64,000 nt of DNA from Fratercula arctica (GCA_947846985.1 CANTUZ010000008.1:25439352-25503351), one strand, 5' to 3'; shown: positions 38,040 through 51,300, numbered from the stretch's first letter. The notes: a model not told the origin generated them from the letters alone. Numbers and translations are program-made.

Positions 38040-39941
38040 CTGGCCAGGATCACTACTACACATGGCAACAGTTATTAAGATAAGCATTTACAGCTTAATT
38101 CTTTTTATGTTTTTTGCTTTTGATGACACATTGACGTTTTCATGGTCTCATACAAAATACTATAATCTGTTAAACACTGCTAAAGAAACAGTCACTATAG
38201 GTCACCACCTTCCCTTTGACTGTAGCAGATGTAGAACATGAGCACGCTGTTTATGGCAAGACTGGGTTGGAACAGAGATCTCTAAGGGACAACACCGCTC
38301 AAGCAAGCTCCCCTTTTCTGGTATGCTGGGGTTCAAATACTGCGTTCTTAATATTGCAGTCATTCTTCTAGCACCCTCTAGTGTTCACAGCAGCTATGAA
38401 TCCTTATTATAACGGGGACATGATATTGTTATAATCCGATCTTCCTCTGTAGGAAAGCCAACTGAAAAAGAAAACTATGGATGTGCTCCCCTATAGCAGC
38501 TTCCCATAACGGCATGTGTCGCTGACGCATAATCAGTTGTAACCTCTGTCATGTTAACTTTTCTTTCAGTAAATAAATGCTAGTTTTTGTGTACCACAGA
38601 AAGGAAAACAATGTCATTTCCCTTCAAATACATATATTCCCCAAACTGGAAATTAACATATGAATTCACTGCCTCTGTTTTATGCAAATTTACACGTGCA
38701 AAACAGTAATCAATTATTTGAGTCAGTCACACCACCTCCTAAATGATGGATAAAAGCGAGCAGCCTTTCTTAACTCTTATTTCATTACAGAAGACTGCAA
38801 GGCATAAATTTTCCTCTTCTATTCTTTGTAAGCTGCAAGACAGTTGGAAAAAAAAACCACCACAAAATGGAAGACCTGTCACTATCAGCAATTTTTTCTA
38901 TTATTTTGATTTATGATGACAAAAAGACATTCAAGACTAGCACTGGAGTTTACAAACAGATCAAATTTTGGAAAGTACCAGATACGCTGCCCCATGCTGA
39001 AATTTCAGCCAACAGGGATCTCAATGTTAGAGCAGTGCGCCAGGGACAGCAAGGGAGCTGATTACAACTCTGTGAGCAGCCTTCAGAACAGACAATGACA
39101 CATAGCTGGATATTGTAATAAGGTGCAAAGCTGAGATGAAATAAGGTCCAAGAAAGAAATAAATCTGATGAAAAGAAAGTTGAATGTAAAATATAATTAG
39201 CATCAAAACAGTTTTTGTCCTAAATTGTATTACTGACTTCATGAAGTACAATGGTACAGTACTGTACCACAACCTGCCATAAAGGATTGACATTCTGCTC
39301 CCTTGAAGTCAGAGCTGTGTTTTTTTCCTGATCACTCTTACATGGTATTATTTATATGGGCTTTCACAAATTCTGAACAGTTAAGAAATTTACAATCTAT
39401 ATACAGTACATAAACCTAACTAGTAGCACTTGTTTAGAAAAAAACTTGCCTCTTTGCCTGGAAGGATTTACTTCTAAGCTGGTAACATATTCATAAGTAA
39501 TTCTGTTTTAACCTACAACATGCAAAATAAATGTTTCAGAACCACAAATGCACTCTCTCCAACTAGTTTACCTAGAATTATCCAAACAGTCACACAGTGA
39601 ATTCTCAATGCAAACAAACCTTTGGCCCACACACGGACTATTTGCTCGATTCATTGCAATACATAAAAAACAATTATAAAAATGACACCCTGTAGTACTT
39701 ACAACCACTTCAGAAAGAGTCACAAATTAATTCCTCCTAAATAACCATCAGTTTGAACACAGTAGAATTCTTACTGAATCAAAACATTACTTCCAGAGAG
39801 ACAAAGGCAAATTTCTTCAAACATAAGTTTTATATACTGGAAATGTAAATTTAAACAAATAAATCAGGAAACCATACAAAGTCCCCACTTGAACCAAATG
39901 AAACCAAGCGACAGGTTAGATTAGTTTTGCTCCTTACTCAC
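38040..39941 (-). other. probable intron
   Basis: No exon or repeat recognised. The open frames at 38,867-39,293 on both strands look random. Confidence 0.45.
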
Positions 39942-39997
39942 TTGAATACCACAAACCAGATACTTTCAGCATCTCCTACTACCTCAAATTCCCAAAA
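39942..39997 (-). CDS. internal exon of unidentified - strand gene
   Basis: 56 bases, acceptor CCAACCATAGCAG, near-perfect donor GTGAGTAAGG. The frame reads FWEFEVVGDAESIWFVVF plus two bases, joining in phase to RRLYTED with a lysine. Aromatic and acidic residues alternate as in a beta-sandwich; a resemblance to GOLD-type WEF segments is too weak to name a family. This is the most N-terminal exon I trust. Confidence 0.65.
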
Positions 39998-41222
39998 CTG
40001 CTATGGTTGGTTTGGTTCTTCAAGCCTCATTTTCCCCACTTGAAAATACAGGTTATGACACTGAACTCAAAAGATTACATGCATTTAAAAAAGCAACAAA
40101 ACCTTTTTAAAAAACAAAAAACAAACCACACACAGGACTCCTAGTAAATTTATGGCAACCATTTTAACTTTGAATACAAAAATCTTTTAGACTTTTTTTA
40201 AACTAAACTCTGGGGAAGTACTATCAGCTGTTTCATGAATTGAGATCTGACCACAAGTTGTATACATAACTTTACATTCATTAAATACGAGACAAGGTTT
40301 TACGGATCAAATTTCTTTATTCATAACATCATAGTATAAACACACCCAAATGGATGAAAAATATGTCAGTACAAAGTTTAAATAAAATATATTTTTTAAA
40401 AAAAGAGAGAAAGGAGTAGAAAAGGAACATACAGCATAGGGTAGAAGCAAAGACGAATAAAATAAACCATATGCCATCAGTACCAGTGCAGAACACTGCT
40501 CCCCCCCAGCACAGTCACTGCTTTCAGCACTGGATTTCTCTGCTTCCAGCAACACAATTAATTTGTATTTTCCTTCCCACACTTAAGCATTAGAACCCAG
40601 TAATGCAGCTACAATTAATGTAATTTCAGTAGCGAAAGACCATTGGGGAGTTATGATATACAGGGGTTTCTCATCTGTATGTGCACTGTGTAATTGTTCT
40701 AAGTAATGCTGTCTAAAGACATTAGTAGTGCTATTCTAAATATGGGACATTACAGTGAATTGGACTGTGTCACTATAGGACACCCAATATATACCCTCCT
40801 AGTTTGGGGGTAGTCTTGCGTTCTACACGGTTTATTACCTTCAAAGCTTATGACAGACTTCTTAAAATAATTAAATTAAATGTGCATTACAACAGTGTAA
40901 TAAAAACATATGCATTAAGATGCACATGGTATTTGCCCTTCTTCTTCATCAAGGAGAAAGTTAAACAGGACAAGTTCCTGGATTTTAACTAGGCTTGACT
41001 AGATTTAGTGTAACTTGGACTAAAGAGATGATTTTTCCTGTTCACATAATTGATGTGGATTAAATTAAAGGAACTGTCTTTTCCTAGACACTTTGCTTTT
41101 TTCCCCCCAGGACAGAACTCTGGCTTTACTCAGTATCTGTGGCTCAGAACTCTGTCATGTCACACTGTCCCACACAGGAAGAGCATTCAAGCGCATCCGC
41201 CTCCACTTTCTAAAATATTTAC
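39998..41222 (-). other. probable intron
   Basis: AT-rich sequence without a supported exon. The frame at 40,307-40,582 is hydrophobic but has no splice sites. Confidence 0.4.
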
Positions 41223-41241
41223 CAGAATGAGAATGACACAG
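41223..41241 (-). CDS. weak 19-nt candidate exon
   Basis: Acceptor TTACTGTTACTGGTCTTAACAG and donor GTAAAT bracket 19 bases (one base, then CVILIL) exiting in phase 0, which would join FWEFEVVGD. A longer frame from a weaker acceptor reads FCLITVTGLNSCVILIL. Either is uncertain. Confidence 0.22.
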
Positions 41242-41676
41242 CTGTTAAGACCAGTAACAGTAATTAGGCAGAACTTGTAAATTCTGCTCTCAGCTCCACC
41301 AGTTAAAGCACTTCAGATTAGGAGCCAAGCTTCTGGATGTATTATGCTCTCTCACACCCATACCCACTTCCCTATAACCACAATACTCCAATGCATGCGC
41401 TACTCCCCCTACATGATCGTCACTTAACCTCCAAACTAGAATTAAGTCAGCAATTATGAAAAGGACATAACTTGGCCTACAGCAGGATAATCACAAGTGG
41501 CCCACAGGAATGCCCCTGTTATTGTTATTTTAAGTGGGACTGTTTAAAAATCAATTACAAGCATAACAGAGATTGTTTCAATACTGTAAATAGCAGCCAA
41601 AAATACACAGCTGTGCAAGAATTGTAACTACTACTCTAAAGCAGAAGTAAAGGGCCCAGACACCATAAATCATGCC

Positions 41677-41859
41677 TTATTCCAGACACTCAGATCGCTT
41701 CTGACAGTTTTCCTTCAGACATGAGAACATTATGTCCTCAGTAACTCGGCGAAGTTGGGATTCATCCAAGTAGCAAGTAGCTGGAGTTTTAACAAAGCAT
41801 ACCTATCGATTTCTTCTGCTCAGCCTTTCTGCCTCCTTAGACAAGGGTGCGTTACGCAT
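41677..41859 (-). other. short frame with in-frame TAG near the promoter
   Basis: From an ATG at 41,859 the minus strand reads MRNAPLSKEAERLSRRNR, then TAG, then 41 further codons in the same frame (including LDESQLRRVTEDIMFSCLKE) to TAA at 41,677. The TAG sits right at a good donor (ATAG|GTATGC). The first part may be a short upstream ORF, or the N-terminal exon of the minus-strand gene read in the wrong phase. Composition of both halves looks protein-like, but I cannot connect it to the later exons. Confidence 0.3.
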
Positions 41860-42168
41860 TTTTCCTCTCAGATTATCATACCCAGGCCCAAGCAGAGGGT
41901 TTTCTCTTGGCAGTCGCCTGGCAGCCTGTGCAACCCTCTGTAGGGTGGGCTCAGCAGCCAGCCCCTGGGGACCAGAACAGCTGTGTGCTCGGGTGACACA
42001 GCGAACAAGAGCTCCCTCCCTGCCTCCCTCCAGCGCGGCAATGGAGCAGAGCGACCGGGGCCAGAAGTTTCTCCATAAGGGCTGGGCTCAGGAGGCGGCC
42101 AGGCTCCTTCCCCCCCGCCCCGGACGGCGGGAGCACTGTCGCGGCCCCTCGGGGCCCTCAGCACTCAC

Positions 42169-42300
42169 CGCCTCTGCGAGGAGCGGCCGTTAACGGCCGG
42201 CAGAGCCCCCTGAGAAGCCGCGAAGGCTCACGAGCAGCCCGCCCTCAGCGCGTCACTGCCGCGCAGCCAACCCCTGCCGGCGCGCGCCCGCCCCCGCCGC
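42169..42300 (-). other. probable 5' non-coding exon of the divergent gene
   Basis: GC-rich sequence that ends, on the minus strand, at GAGGCG|GTGAGTGC, a strong donor. It contains no usable ATG near the donor, so it would be 5' untranslated. The upstream boundary is set arbitrarily at the ETS motif region. Confidence 0.45.
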
Positions 42301-42389
42301 CATGCGGGCGGAAGTGACAGAGCCACCGCGGCGTCCTGTTGGGGCTGGGGCAGGGGTGAAAGGTCACGGGTTCCGGCGGGGGAAGGAAG

Positions 42390-45300
42390 ATGGTGGCGCC
42401 GGCGCCGGCGGCGCTCCGCGTGGTGCGATGCGGCGGCAGCAGCCTCCATGGCGCCCGGGCCGTCTTCTCCGCCGATTCCAAGCAAGTGGGGCCGGGGCCG
42501 GGGCCGGGGCCGTCTGCCCATCCACCTCGCTGGAAGGGGCTCCTGAGCTCCGCAGCGGGGGCGGCTGCCGGCTGGTGTCAGCGCGGCCTCCCCTCCTTTA
42601 GGGCTCCCCGGGCCGCCTCTCTCTCCTGCAGGCGGCGGGATAACGGCTTTCCCCCCCTTCCAGGTACCTGCTCTGCGCCTCCGGCGATTTCGTGAAGATG
42701 TACAGCGTGGCCACCGAGGAGACGCTGCGGGTGATGGGGGGCCACGCCGACCTGGTGACGGGCATCCAGCTCAACCCCCGCAACCACGTGCAGGTGTGGC
42801 GAGGTGGAGCTCTGGTGTGGGGGCTGCGCTCCCCTCGGCGCGGCATCTCCGCTGCTGCGGGGGCTGGCCCAGGGGGCTGGGGCTCGGCTGGAAGTTGAGA
42901 ACAGGGTGGAAGCAATTGCAGCATTGTCGAGCTAACGCTTCTCCTAAATCTGGCTGGAAGGGTAAACGTTATATGTTTTCGACCCCCAAAAAAATAATTG
43001 TGAAACACTGATGGAATGGAATGATAGCAAAATGGAAATACCCGTAAAATTTCCTTTTTTATTATTATTATTAAAGGGAGGAAAGATTCACGTGAGGAAA
43101 TCAGCAACATTTACTTTGCCCTTCTCTATCTGCTGATAAAGATGCATATTTGACTAAATGCCTGCAATTTCCCAGTGGCTCTCTGTCTACTGGCAGCCTG
43201 CCTTCCCTGTTCACTGCTGCTCCTCCTCTGGCTCTCAGTTTGCTTGGGATTTTTGGTGTCTCTATATAAAAAATAATTATTTTGAAAGATGGACTGCATC
43301 TACATATTATCTATGCAAAATCTGATGCAAATGTTAATAAATGTTCACATAATGGGTATCTATGCATACTCTGTTAGTCTCAAGTGATTAAACACAAATA
43401 GCTCTTGTTTCTTTCACACTTTATGAAAATGTATGTTCAAAATAGTGTTGTATTTCCATTGCACTTTCTGTGAAGGCAGCACAGAGATGATCCATGCCCT
43501 GTATTTTTGATGATTCGGTCACCTCGACCTGGAATTGTAGTTCCATTGATGAATCCTTCAACTTTTAAGCTGTGATTTTATGTAAAAGCTGGCTTTGATA
43601 TATTACTTTAACTGTTGTGGTGTTTTTTTTCTCCTCAGCTATATTCTTCCTCTCTTGATGGCACCATTAAGCTGTGGGACTTCATGGATGGGATTCCCAT
43701 TAAAGTATGTTGAGTTATTCCTGTTGGGCACGTGTCAAAATAATTCTTGACCCATTGATAATAGAATAAGGATTTCTGCAGCTGTTACTACATATGGGCA
43801 CAAATCAGTCCCACATACATTGTTCTGGCATTAACAGAGCCTGAAAACCATCTATTTATGGCAGAAATAGAATGTGGCAGTTGACCTGTGTGTCACTGCA
43901 GAAATTCATGATGATGCAGAATCTTTTGGGGAAAAAGATGGGATGTGTATTGACATACTAACTTTGCTACAGCTTGCTGCAGCTCAGAGTCCAGCGTAGC
44001 TCTTGGGGAGTGTGCTGCAGTTTGTGGTGTGCCAACAGGAGTTGATATGATGTCTTGAAAACGTGGGCTGCAAACTGTGCTGTTGCTCCTGTTTTCTGCT
44101 AACTAGAGGCACTTCCCTAAAAGAGACCTTCTGCTTTGTATTAGGGGTAAGGGACCTTCAGGTTTTTCAGTAAATCTGATGTCTCATATTTTATTAGTAC
44201 TGCTTTAACATTTATATTATTCCTTGATAGAATAAAGGTCTTTTAATTTGTCTTAGAATTAAGAATTTTAATTAATATATCAAGGTTTCTTTAAAGCATA
44301 TGTGTTTTCCTTATTGTAAAAACTTAACATTATACACTGTTGAAAATGAACACATGAACAAGTGCAATAATTGATGACCTCCTCTTTTTTTCTTCAGACT
44401 TTCGCTGTAGGGTCCAAACTTCTGGCACTGTACGCACTTGCTAGTTCTGAGGACTCAGTGTTTGTTGTAATTCCAAAGAGTGGCGAAAGAGGTATGGTAT
44501 GATTATCATCATCCTTGTCATCTAAGTCATGCTATGTCACAGCTACTGTCATGTCAGTGAATGGTATGCTGCAAGAACACGCTTTAATGTATTAATTTTG
44601 AAAAAATTCTTAAACTCTGTGACAGATGTCTGCAGTCATGCGTTTTGTACCTTTTTTCTGTTTTCATTCTATGACATCTGGCTTTTTTATATTTGTCTAG
44701 AAGAGTGCTTATTTTAACTTTTGAAGCATATACTGCATGTATCTGATGGTGTAGATGCAATAAATCTTTAAGCAGTGCTTACTGTGATATAGGATATGCT
44801 ACAGTATTTGAAACTACTCTTCCACCTTAAGCAGTATTAACAGAAATAGGCTTGTCCTATTTAACAGCATGCATAGGTATGTTTTCCTAGAATTTTGTGT
44901 GAAATAAATATAAATATAGCCTGACCTTACTCTTGCTATATTGCTACAAATGTCACTTCAACGCAACAGCAAGTATTATACAACTTTGCCTGGTTTCCGC
45001 TTACCAGTTGCACTGGTATCCACTATCATCGATCTCCTCAATCTTCAACGCTATTGTTTGAATCAAAATATCTGAAAAAATTGTTTTTGAAAGGTATTAC
45101 AAACTTTTTCAAACTTATAAAAAATACTGGAAGGTACTAGCACATTACTTTTAAGGTAGAAGGGGTGCAAATCTCCTTTTTAAGGGGCATACATAAACTT
45201 GTTCATAAAAGCCTTTTGATTACGCATTTTTATTTGGTCAGATACATTCCAGCTGGTCTCAGTTAAGCTGACAAAAGCAACAGGCCAAGATTTGGAAGCC

Positions 45301-48300
45301 AAGGAATTGTCAGTGGTTTTGGATGGTGTGGACGCGTCACCAAAGTCTATTGCATTTGGAAGAGAGGTACATTCGCCTTTTGGGTTTTTTTCTTCTGTTG
45401 GGTATTGGTTGGTTGGGGATTTTTTCCTCTCAAATGAAGTATATGCTGCTTATGCTTTTATAGAAGCATAGCAGCACTGAAACAAAACTGAAGTTAAATG
45501 AATCTGTGTGTTTGTGACACCTATGCTTTCTTTCATTAAAAAAACCACACAATACTTATAATAGGAAAGCATTTACTTAACATCATTTTATGTGTTATGT
45601 CCAATTCTAAGTACTTTGTAGTGAAATGGGGTTGGGTTTTTTTGTTTCATGTGTAAGAACACAATCTGTAAGTCCTATGTTGTTGTTTTACTGTAACAGG
45701 GTGAATATGTGGCATCAGTGAAGGAGATTAATCTCCAAGTTTATTTTTTTAAACAGAAACAATTGAACAGGTAAGAATGAAAATGTCAAGTTTTGATTCA
45801 GTTTGATATATCATAAATGTTTGTTAACTGCTGATGTGTTGTCGTGGTTTGAGGTTTGGACAAAAACCATGACACGTGTGCACACATTATTTTATATTTG
45901 TCAGCAACCATTTGGTTTTATGCTGGAGGGGGTGTAGTCACTATATAAGAAGCTCCTTGTAGAGGCAGACAGTGAGGTGCTGCAGTGCATCGGTAGCTTA
46001 TCTTTCCAGCTTAGGCATGTATTTTTTTCCAGTAAATGCTTAGGCTGGAGCTGGACTGAAACAAGTGACAAAGTTTGGTCAGGGCGAAAACAGGGGCAAG
46101 GGGAGAAAGGGCGGTGGAAGAAGAGAGAGGGAAAGAAGGAAAAATCTTTCAGCTTGATTGAAGGCAAAGAACTAATGAAATAAAGAGGAAAAATAAATCT
46201 GTCGCTATTTTTTGGAGAGTGCATGTAACTGTAACAACTTGGAGATGTTTAATTTTGCTGGTCAGAATTATTTTTATGTGGATTAGCTGATCCTTTTGAA
46301 GCTTTGTTTAAAAAAAGAAAGCAAACAAAAACTCATATAATTAAAATTACCTTCTTAACTCTTGAAGGTTTTCTGTAAGTGCAACGAAGACAAAAAGTAG
46401 AAACAATCAGTTCACTTGCATAGCATGCCATCCTACAGAGGACTGTATTGCAACTGGCCATGCTGATGGAAAGATTCGCATCTGGTATGTGCATTTTGAT
46501 TCAACTGTGTACCCCCGTAAACTGATGTGACCATAGGAATTAAGAGAATCTTGAGCAAAGCAGTCGAATTCATCCTTAGCATTGCCATTTTCAGAAGTCA
46601 TAATGAGCAAAGAATGGCAAGCCCTGTGAACCTGCAGTACTGACATTGACTTCAGTGTACAGCTTCAGTTTAACGTCAAATGGGAAAATATTCCTGTTAA
46701 GCGATGCTCCATGAATCTAAACTGTATTTGAAAAAGGTAATGCAGGAGCAGCTGAAATAACTCCTTATGGAGGAGTAGAGTCCTATGGAGAGCACGCTAG
46801 TGAAATTGCATGGTTAAGAACAATATGCTTGCTAAGTTGCTGAATATGTCTAAGACATACGGTGTGCAGCAGGAAGGTGCTGAAAACCAACTAGCATGGT
46901 TCCTTCCCTCCCTTTGCATCACTTGAGCATATAAGAAAGTGTAGCATATAAGTTAGAGGAGAGGATGATATACTTGATTCAATTTAGTATTTCCTTTCGT
47001 TTGCTCTGTTGTTGATGTTGTGCTTAAAGAACTGTTCTGTTCCTCCCCACATAGGAGGAATTTCTACCACAAGAAAGAGTACACATATTCCACACTGCAC
47101 TGGCATCATGATACTGTCATGGATCTAGCTTTTTCTGTGGAGGGTGAGTGAAAAAAACCAACTAACCAACCAAGCCCCAACTTTCAAAGTCAAAGCTTTG
47201 CAGTGGTTGGGGGGGAAATCAACAGAAGTTCGAGTTTGCTTACTAACAGATTAATTTCTAGAATTTTAAATATGTCCAGGAAGGATCTGAAATAAAAGTG
47301 GAATCAGTTGTTATTTTATTATATTTTTGATTGGCATTTATAATGTCAAATATCTACCTTCTGTAAAATCTAACACTTCCTCTTACCTCTTTTCCCTCAC
47401 CTCCGCTCTCCCACCCTGCCTTCCTTTCATCAGTAATACTGATGAGTTCTTGCCAGAGTCTTATTTGCATCCAAATAAAACAAGCAGTCCTGTCCGAGCT
47501 CTAACCTAGTGACAAAAATACAGTTAACTTTTATCCGAATTGTGTGATCTGAACTATTCTTAGGATATTTCTTACTGCAGTACTTCTGATAGAAGGAGAA
47601 CAATGCAGCTATATTATAACACAAATACTCAGCTGATTCAGAAAGTAATGGGATCTACTGCTGCCAAAGCGTTATAGGCACTGTAGGCGAAAATTCTCAT
47701 TACTTAATCCGAGTTTCTCTAGCAATTTAACATGGGATAACGAGAAATATATCTATGTGTATTGCCCACGCTAGATAAAAGGAATAATTGCTTTGTATGT
47801 GACAGTTTAAGAAAGATTTTGGAGAAATCTGTTTGTCATTGTAAACACGTATGCTGCTGATCTACTTTTTTTTTTTTTTAACCAAAACCTCTAACTGCAT
47901 TTTTATTACTGGAATAGGAACCGGCTTGCTGAGTGGTGGAGTTGAATCTGTTCTAGTTCTGTGGCACAATCAATCCGACTGTCAGAAGGATTTCCTTCCT
48001 CGTTTGGGATCTCCTATTGAGTACATTTCCATGGCATCTGATGGCATGCTGTGTTGCACTTTGCATACAGACAACAGTAAGCCAAAATATACTTTAAATA
48101 TCACTTAATGCAAAATAGAATGCAAATCCATATGAGCTTTATTTTGTTAATTTCAGATGAACTAACTATATACTAAATAAGTTGAATATTAGTCTGAAAG
48201 AACAGATGCTTGAAGTGATCTTTTTGCTCTTTCATCAGTTCTGTGAACTTGCCTGATGACTGCTGTAGCTTAGCTTTCCACCTTGATGTAGGGGTGTCAT

Positions 48301-51300
48301 AAACTGAAATAAAGATAAATTTATAGGATTGAGTACAGTTGGTTAAGGTCCCTTCCCCACTATGAAATGTAGTTACATTGCAGAAGCCTTTTCCAAGACT
48401 TGATCTGCTTTTCCTTTCAGGAATTACAATAATCAACAGCAACCTAAGATTTGCCAAAAGTATTCAAGGGCTTATCAAAAGTAAGTGCAACAAAGTTTCT
48501 CTTCCACTTTGAGGGCAGAATGTGTCACTTCCCATCTTAGGTCATTTGTCATCTTATTTTTGTTTCCAGGTGCAGATGTCAAGACTGGTCTAGTGGTTGA
48601 TCCCAGAACCAAAGCTTTGGTCCTGAACGGAGAGCCTGGCCACTTACAGTTCTATTGTCTCCAAAGTGACCAACAGCTGTTCAGTGTAAGTTTGATGGGC
48701 TTGTACTAAAACTTTTAACTTAGCCAATCAAGTAAATTATGCATCAGAATTTATTTGAAGACCTAATATGGCAAACAGGAAAAAAGCCAGCAGCTATACT
48801 GTGAGACTAGATTCTAACCTGAGATGTTTTCAGTTTTGTCACAAACTTCTTTTGCTTGTTAAGCATAGCTAAATGTTGACAGTTGAATAATTACAGGAGG
48901 AGCACACTATTTTAAGTTAAATGTCAAAAAATTCTAGGTAATATACCTTTAAAATTTCTTTTTTTTTTTTTTCTCTATCCTACACTTAACATTATTGTGG
49001 AACGTACATGCCCTAATTATGCCTTACCACATTTTTTTTATGCCACAGTCCAGTCAGTTTTAATCAGTGCTTTCAGAACATCCTTTCTCTGTGGTTTTAG
49101 GAATGATATCTCTAAATCTACACTTGAATTTTGAAATATAATTTTTGTCTTGTTTTGCAGTTGGATATTGTGCAACGACAATACATTCATCAGGCAGGTT
49201 TAAACCAAGCTGACTTGGTGAAAGTTGCATTTAGTGCACACGGCAAGTGGCTAGCAACAGTAGAAGAGAGAGAAGAAGTAACTGACCCTGAGCTACAGTT
49301 GAAGCTGTGGTTCTATGATGAAGAAGCACAAAGGTAATGATAATAGAGGTGGCCTTCTAGGTGTCAAAATCTAAAGTATCACACAAGTATCTACCCAGGC
49401 TTTGTCTTGCAGAGTTTTTCCAGATCAACTAATAAAATTCTAGGGAAGACCCTAGGGAGAGTTTACCATGCATGCTACACGCATCTGAAACGGTGCACAG
49501 AGTTGAAGTAAATATAGATTGGAAATAATTGCTCTGAATCTAATTTACTTATGTTAATCAGACAGGCTGTTTTAATCATGGGACAATCGTGGACTTGACA
49601 GGATGGTTCTATAGCTTGTTCAGTTTTCCCACTTCTGTCTAATCCATCATTAATTGATTAGTCCTTCTAGGGTACAGAAGAGTATGACTTTTTTTTTTTC
49701 TTTAGCTAACATATGCATCCAGTTCATACACTTTCCCAGATTTTTCTTGTTTAAAAAAAAATACATATTTGACTACAAATTGTTATTTTCTTAAGAAATA
49801 AAGCAAAACAAAGCTGATCTGTGTAGTAGCTGTGTGACTGGTTGTCTAAATACTGGAAAGACAGCCCAGAGTTCAGGCTGAATATTTGAGAGTGATACTT
49901 ACTTAGTGATAATTCTTCCTCAGTGCTGGGCTACAGTCTCTCTTGCTGTGTCGAGCTGATTAGGGAAATCCAATCTCTAAATGCAATAACATTTAGCTAT
50001 GTAATTAGACAGAAATTTCTTTGATTCTTCTTCGCCCTGCCTTTCCAGAATCATTTTAGACTGAAGTCTTCCAAAAGTTCAAAATGAAATAAAATGGTAT
50101 GCTTCTGTTTTCTTTTCCTATAGCTTTAAACTGAATACTAGAATAAATATGCCCCATGAGGACCAGATTACAGACATGTGCTTTCGTGATATGGATGGAT
50201 TGGAAGATGACTCTCTGATATTGGTAACAGCTGGAAGAGATTGTGTGTTTAAAGTCTGGGTGATGGTAGAAGATACTGATCCAGAGGGTAAGTATGGTCA
50301 AAACGTAACTTGCTCTTACTTGCTTACCTTGTAACACGCTACAGAAATTCTGACCCTAACTTCATCCATAAATGCATCCCATGCATTTATCTATTTCTGC
50401 TGTTGCATGGAGTATTGTGTTCTCCTGAGCATCTTCTGTGATAGAGTTCTCTCATAGTTTTGCAGTATTATGGATGGATATGGAGGGTTTCTGAAATAGC
50501 AAAGACCTTGCCAAGCCTGCTGCAGAACGGAATGGCAGCCTGTGTTGATTTGTTTAAAGGATTGTTTGTGGTAATGATTTTTCCATGCTGGGAAAATGGA
50601 TTTCTGTCATTCCTCTGGGTAGTCTTTTTATTTAAGATTTCTGCTCAAGGGAGCAGGATGCAGAAGTGTGTTACTCTCTTTTAGTTGACTTAGTGTAAAA
50701 TGATAGCACTTTGCGAGTCTGCAGCTCCTCCACTTCAGAGATCATTTTTTGAACACCTTTCCTTCCCGTTACATATTTGAATGTCCTAGAATGGATATTT
50801 AGGATCCACTTCCAAGATACCTAAGTAATCAAATTTCACCTCTCAAAACGCATGCTGATGTTCACTTTTTTTCAAACAGAACTTCTGACAGATGTGTATT
50901 ACTCTGTGTGCCTTTGGATGTGAAATATGGAAGATTTCCTGCTTCCTAATTTCCTTTTACTTAAATGTTATTACAGTGCTAGGACCACTTAAGTGAGCTG
51001 GAACTTTCCTGCCACTTTGGGTGTCTTCTCTTTTCATATTCCCAAATAGATGTGGTAGTGCTCTTGCTTGAACTGCTTGCAGTTTAGTAACATGTTTGTG
51101 TTTTCATGGGCAGGTAAGAACATGTTCAAAAGTACTTTTGAACTACTAAGGTTTCCATTTGATAAACTAACTATGCTAAATTTACTTTCTCTTTCCAAGC
51201 TGTTTGCTCCTCAACAGTGGCTTCGCGTGAGAAGAAAAACAAAAGCTTATATTCATTTACTAGGATTTATGCATATGTTTACTTAATAGCAACTCCCTCA

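Larger units (their letters stand above)
41960..42900. promoter_or_regulatory. CpG-island promoter, probably bidirectional
   Basis: About 0.9 kb of CG-dense sequence contrasts sharply with the AT-rich flanks. It contains the WDR75 start codon and first exons on the + strand. About 220 bases upstream lies a consensus donor (GTGAGTGC, minus strand, at 42,163-42,168) pointing the other way. An ETS/GABP-type motif CGGAAGTGA lies at 42,309-42,317, and a YY1-like AAGATGG overlaps the WDR75 start codon; both are common in housekeeping bidirectional promoters. No TATA box is visible. Confidence 0.8.

Noticed and set aside
40307..40582. Hydrophobic minus-strand frame of 91 residues
   Set aside because: No start context, splice sites or motif; composition follows T-rich DNA.
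1..42000. COL5A2 as the minus-strand gene upstream of WDR75
   Set aside because: None of the exons encodes Gly-X-Y repeats or a fibrillar-collagen C-propeptide.
42228..42601. Long open frames on both strands in the CpG island
   Set aside because: GC-rich sequence has few stop codons. The frames are arginine, proline and alanine rich and overlap WDR75 exon 1 in other frames.
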